From assembly GCA_015232735.1 (NCBI GenBank), contig JADFZC010000113.1, positions 1 through 7,593 of the forward strand: a stretch of 7,593 nucleotides of DNA. Reading direction: 5' to 3'. Below are positions 5,467 to 7,593 of this stretch, in pieces. The stretch is from Oligoflexales bacterium (GTDB taxonomy: Bacteria > Bdellovibrionota > Oligoflexia > Oligoflexales > Oligoflexaceae). Each line of letters begins with the position of its first letter. Position 1 is the first letter of the stretch. The position numbers and the translations under genes were made by a program. The notes below the pieces were generated by a model. The model did not search any database. It worked only from the letters and a program-made list of their open reading frames with translations, and was not told where the DNA came from.

Positions 5467-6780
5467 TTATTTCTTGCCATTCTGGCTAACTTGAGCGTTC
5501 TGGCTTACAGAACTGTTCTGCTGAACCCCTGTATCTTTCTTTCCACCTTCGTTGCTATAATCGTTGGTTGCAGGTGTAGCAGTCGGAGTTGGAGCAGGTG
5601 TAGCTTCCGGAGTTGCAGCAGGTGTAGCTTCCGGAGTTGCAGCAGGTGTAGCTTCCGGAGTTGCAGCTGGTGTAGGAGTCGGAGTCGGAGCTGGTTCGTT
5701 GTCCTTGGAATCCTTCTCGCCTTTCTTTCCACCGAGGTCTACGTAACCGTCAAGGTCTGTTCCCTTGGCACATGCCTTTAATGCATCTATGTCAAGAACA
5801 TATGTGTGGTCTGCCTGGTCAGCCATACCGTAGTCGAATTGGTCTTCAACTTTGTAGAAGTGACGGTCGTTAATGAAATTCTTGGAGAATGTCATCTTTC
5901 TGCTGTAGTTCTTGGTTGAGCCTACGCCATACGCAGTTATGTTTTCAATCACGTTCGGGCTAACCATTTTTACAACAGTTGTCATGTAATACTTGGATCC
6001 GATTGCATTGGCTTCTGTAGGGTAAAGGTTCTCCTGGACGCTTGCCTCAAGGCTAAGTTCGGTCGGGTTTCCGTTGACGATGATTGTTTTGAAACCAATC
6101 AGGACGCCCATTTTGTCATTAGCTGTCTCTGCAGCGGATTCGCCAGCTTTGGGCTCAACTTTCCAAAGAAGTTTTCCTTCGTATGACTGCTGTCCAGCTC
6201 CCAGGTCTGTCAGGGTTGTAGCACCGTTGACGCTTACTCCAAGCTCCTGGAGGAAGATTTTGGCTACAGCATCGATTTGACCCGAAGTTAAATGAACGTT
6301 GATTTTTGTAGCATTTGCTTTGTCCTTAAGCTTTGTAAAACCTGCAGCCAAAGAACCTGTCAAGATTGTTTCAATGGAATCCTGGCTCTTCATAAGAGCG
6401 GAAAGCTGATCCTTCTTAACTTGAGTACAGCTGGTATCTTTGAATTCTATTGCTTTGAACAGGTCTGCTTTATACTTGGCATCCTGTTTTGAAGCTTGAG
6501 CTATGATACCATCTCTCATCCTTCTCATTTCTTTCTTAAATTTTGATTTAAATTCACCTGAGAGAACCGATACCAATAAGGCGGCTTTCTCATCATTTGT
6601 TTTTTTATTCCAGTCTAGCAGCTTAGCGATATCCAGGGCAGCATCGGTCTGTTGTTTTTCCAGAGATGAAGAACTACTTACTTGAGAGCTACTTCCTTTC
6701 TTGTTTACTTTAACAACCACGTCGCCGCAGCCCATCATAAAGCTTGCAGGCAGTAATAATGATGCAATTAACTTTTTCAT
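5467..6780 (-). CDS. Putative lipoprotein with Pro/Thr/Ala repeat tail, function unknown
   Basis: I do not recognise the family of this 437-residue protein. The N-terminus is a lipoprotein-type signal: MKK, a hydrophobic core, then FMMGC with Cys18 as the likely lipidation site. A Ser-rich stretch (29-39) follows. Residues 41-180 look mainly helical and rich in Lys/Ala/Asp. Residues 190-335 look beta-rich (for example KTIIVNG and YYMTTVVKMV). Cys118 and Cys337 are the only cysteines after Cys18 and could form a disulfide. Residues 363-405 are a Pro/Thr/Ala/Glu tract with three ATPEATPA units, probably an extended rod, and the last 30 residues are Gln/Asn/Ser-rich. The ATG at 6780 is chosen because AAAGGA lies 6 nt upstream; a GTG seven codons earlier (6801) would swallow that site. 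The gene ends against the strong terminator shared with recJ. An outer-membrane lipoprotein is likely; its task cannot be told. Confidence 0.85.
   Translation of the reverse strand: MKKLIASLLLPASFMMGCGDVVVKVNKKGSSSQVSSSSSLEKQQTDAALDIAKLLDWNKKTNDEKAALLVSVLSGEFKSKFKKEMRRMRDGIIAQASKQDAKYKADLFKAIEFKDTSCTQVKKDQLSALMKSQDSIETILTGSLAAGFTKLKDKANATKINVHLTSGQIDAVAKIFLQELGVSVNGATTLTDLGAGQQSYEGKLLWKVEPKAGESAAETANDKMGVLIGFKTIIVNGNPTELSLEASVQENLYPTEANAIGSKYYMTTVVKMVSPNVIENITAYGVGSTKNYSRKMTFSKNFINDRHFYKVEDQFDYGMADQADHTYVLDIDALKACAKGTDLDGYVDLGGKKGEKDSKDNEPAPTPTPTPAATPEATPAATPEATPAATPEATPAPTPTATPATNDYSNEGGKKDTGVQQNSSVSQNAQVSQNGKK
5594..5674 (-). repeat. Tandem 24-bp repeat, three perfect copies plus a partial fourth
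   Basis: Three identical 24-bp units (5594-5617, 5618-5641, 5642-5665) are followed by a degraded start of a fourth with one change. On the minus strand each encodes an ATPEATPA octapeptide inside the Pro/Thr-rich tract of the lipoprotein. Perfect identity at the DNA level, including synonymous positions, suggests recent duplication. Copy change stays in frame. Confidence 0.9.
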
Positions 6781-7164
6781 CGATTTTCCTTTCTTCCTCA
6801 CAATTCAATAATTTAACGGTTACAATAAATGGCACAACTATCAGAATATTGACATCAAAGCCCACTTTTCATTTGGGGGCGCGGTCAGCCGAGAAAGCTT
6901 ACTGCAATGTTAAGGCCAAGAATGATCATATTTTTTACAAAACTTACCAGTGGTTTATAAGTTGCTGGAAATTGTTGATATTTAATCTGTCTTGTCTTTT
7001 TACAAGTTGCATTCTCTAGGGGAGATATACTGTTTATACATTTAACAGTATGCATTTTTTTTATCAGCCAAGGCAGGTTGAGGCGTTTTTTTTACTCGGC
7101 ATATCAGCCATGGAACGCTTTTTTGCCTGTAATTGTCCAAGATGGAAAGCTTTCCCATTTTGTG
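6781..7164. other. Intergenic region upstream of the repeat-tailed lipoprotein
   Basis: About 384 bp without a convincing gene. The end next to the lipoprotein has its ribosome binding site (AAAGGA, 6787-6792 on the minus strand). The middle contains small inverted repeats, such as AACTTA/TAAGTT (6941-6963) and CTTGT/ACAAG (6991-7006). The distal part has a hairpin with a T-tract reading plus (7027-7062) and further T-tracts to 7124. I could not define a clear minus-strand promoter. No intrinsic terminator for the minus-strand gene ending at 7165 is visible. Confidence 0.6.
7027..7062 (+). terminator. Terminator-like hairpin on the plus strand
   Basis: ATACTGTT (7027-7034) and AACAGTAT (7044-7051) are perfect 8-bp arms around a 9-nt loop, followed by GCA and eight Ts. 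The shape is that of an intrinsic terminator, though the stem is AT-rich. No plus-strand gene lies upstream, so it could end a small RNA, or the dyad could be an operator for the minus-strand lipoprotein gene. Confidence 0.4.
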
Positions 7165-7593
7165 TCAGGTTTGATTGATTCTGATTGTTTTCGCAGGGAC
7201 TACAAGAGGCGGGCATGATTCATTAACTGTCATTTCATCATCTTCATCGAGCCGGATCCATAATCTCCATTCATGACTGCCTTTAGGGAGTCCTGATGTT
7301 TCAAAGTATACCCCCATTCTGTCATTATGATTAAACGAGCTTATTTTATAGCCAAGTTTGTCTTCAATTTCAGAGCTGTTGCTGAAAAGAAGGGGGTAGA
7401 ATCCGTTTCGAACAAGCGAAGGATCAATTTCAAAAAATAATGTAAAGAATTTATGTCCTATTTCGCCCTTAAGCGTGAAATTACATATGTTGGAGTCGCA
7501 GTATTTTATTCCCTGAGATCCAAGCTTTGAATAACCGTTCAATATGTTTTGTAATTCATACATTGGGACTTTTGATTCATCCAAATGCCATAT
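7165..7593 (-). CDS. Uncharacterised protein, C-terminal part (5' end outside window)
   Basis: The frame is open to the right edge (142 codons plus stop), so the start probably lies outside. An in-frame TTG at 7584 and an ATG at 7563 have no ribosome binding site. The visible part is soluble, without membrane segments. It has an aromatic, beta-strand-like pattern (KFFTLFFEIDPSL, MGVYFETSGLPKGSHEWRLW, then an acidic DEDDE stretch), reminiscent of a beta-sandwich accessory domain. The 'LPKGSHEWRLWIRL' phrase looks like those at the end of some carbohydrate-associated or methyltransferase-fused beta domains, but I cannot name a family. Three cysteines are present, two of them close together (YCDSNIC). 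It runs in the same direction as the repeat-tailed lipoprotein gene, 384 bp downstream, so the two are probably separate transcription units. Confidence 0.7.
   Translation of the reverse strand: MWHLDESKVPMYELQNILNGYSKLGSQGIKYCDSNICNFTLKGEIGHKFFTLFFEIDPSLVRNGFYPLLFSNSSEIEDKLGYKISSFNHNDRMGVYFETSGLPKGSHEWRLWIRLDEDDEMTVNESCPPLVVPAKTIRINQT

Noticed and set aside
5594..5674. Possible CRISPR-like array
   Set aside because: The units are directly adjacent with no unique spacers and encode an in-frame peptide repeat.
5491..5781. Plus-strand frames giving Ser/Arg/Cys or Val/Ala/Gly repeats
   Set aside because: They are antisense readings of the 24-bp repeat in the lipoprotein tail.
6849..6854. TTGACA as a plus-strand -35 box
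   Set aside because: The sequence 17 bp downstream is TTTGGG, with no -10 element within 15-19 bp.
6744..7019. Plus-strand 91-codon frame overlapping the start of the lipoprotein gene
   Set aside because: Its first part is antisense to the signal peptide, it has no ribosome binding site, and it shows no recognisable domain.
5400..7051. ACAGTAT recurring in three intergenic dyads (near 3672, 5401 and 7045)
   Set aside because: A 7-mer in A/T-rich spacers can recur by chance, and the copy near 5401 is explained by the terminator stem and loop.

Overview
The window looks like a chromosomal stretch of a Gram-negative bacterium of moderate to low GC. The evidence is two lipoprotein-type signal peptides, a MepM/YebA-type murein endopeptidase of the kind used for diderm cell walls, and canonical AAAGGA or GGAGG ribosome binding sites. 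Long Ser/Gln/Asn-rich linkers on surface lipoproteins and a collagen-like protein would fit a Bdellovibrionota/Oligoflexia or other former deltaproteobacterial lineage, but that placement is inference only. There is no tRNA, rRNA, CRISPR array, insertion sequence or phage gene.

Layout. (1) 1-1074, plus strand: the 3' part of a collagen-like protein gene, 72 uninterrupted Gly-X-Y triplets followed by a 141-residue non-collagenous C-terminal domain; its start lies upstream of the window. (2) 1088-2416, minus: an M23 metallopeptidase of the MepM type with all catalytic residues, convergent with the collagen gene. (3) 2567-3340, minus: a lipoprotein with a long low-complexity linker and a C-terminal SH3-like domain, upstream of and co-directional with the peptidase. 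(4) 3341-3746: an AT-rich divergent intergenic region with a well-formed promoter for recJ and two operator-like palindromes. (5) 3747-5387, plus: recJ, single-strand-specific 5'-3' exonuclease, which appears to start at TTG. (6) 5386-5453: a strong bidirectional terminator plus a second hairpin. (7) 5467-6780, minus: an unrecognised 437-residue lipoprotein with a tandem Ala-Thr-Pro-Glu repeat tail. (8) 6781-7164: an intergenic region with a terminator-like hairpin reading plus, three A/T tracts about three helical turns apart, and a duplicated 9-mer. (9) 7165-7593, minus: the C-terminal part of an unrecognised protein that enters from the right edge.

Four of the five non-recJ products look envelope-associated or surface-exposed: collagen-like fibre, murein hydrolase, SH3-domain lipoprotein and Pro-rich-tailed lipoprotein. 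The lipoprotein/peptidase pair (2567-3340 and 1088-2416) is the only plausible functional unit: a lipoprotein that may bind peptidoglycan, encoded next to an enzyme that cuts it. recJ is an unrelated DNA-repair gene with its own promoter and terminator. I see no clear defence system, biosynthetic cluster or mobile element. The more unusual material is the collagen-like protein, the two orphan lipoproteins and the regulatory-looking intergenic regions.
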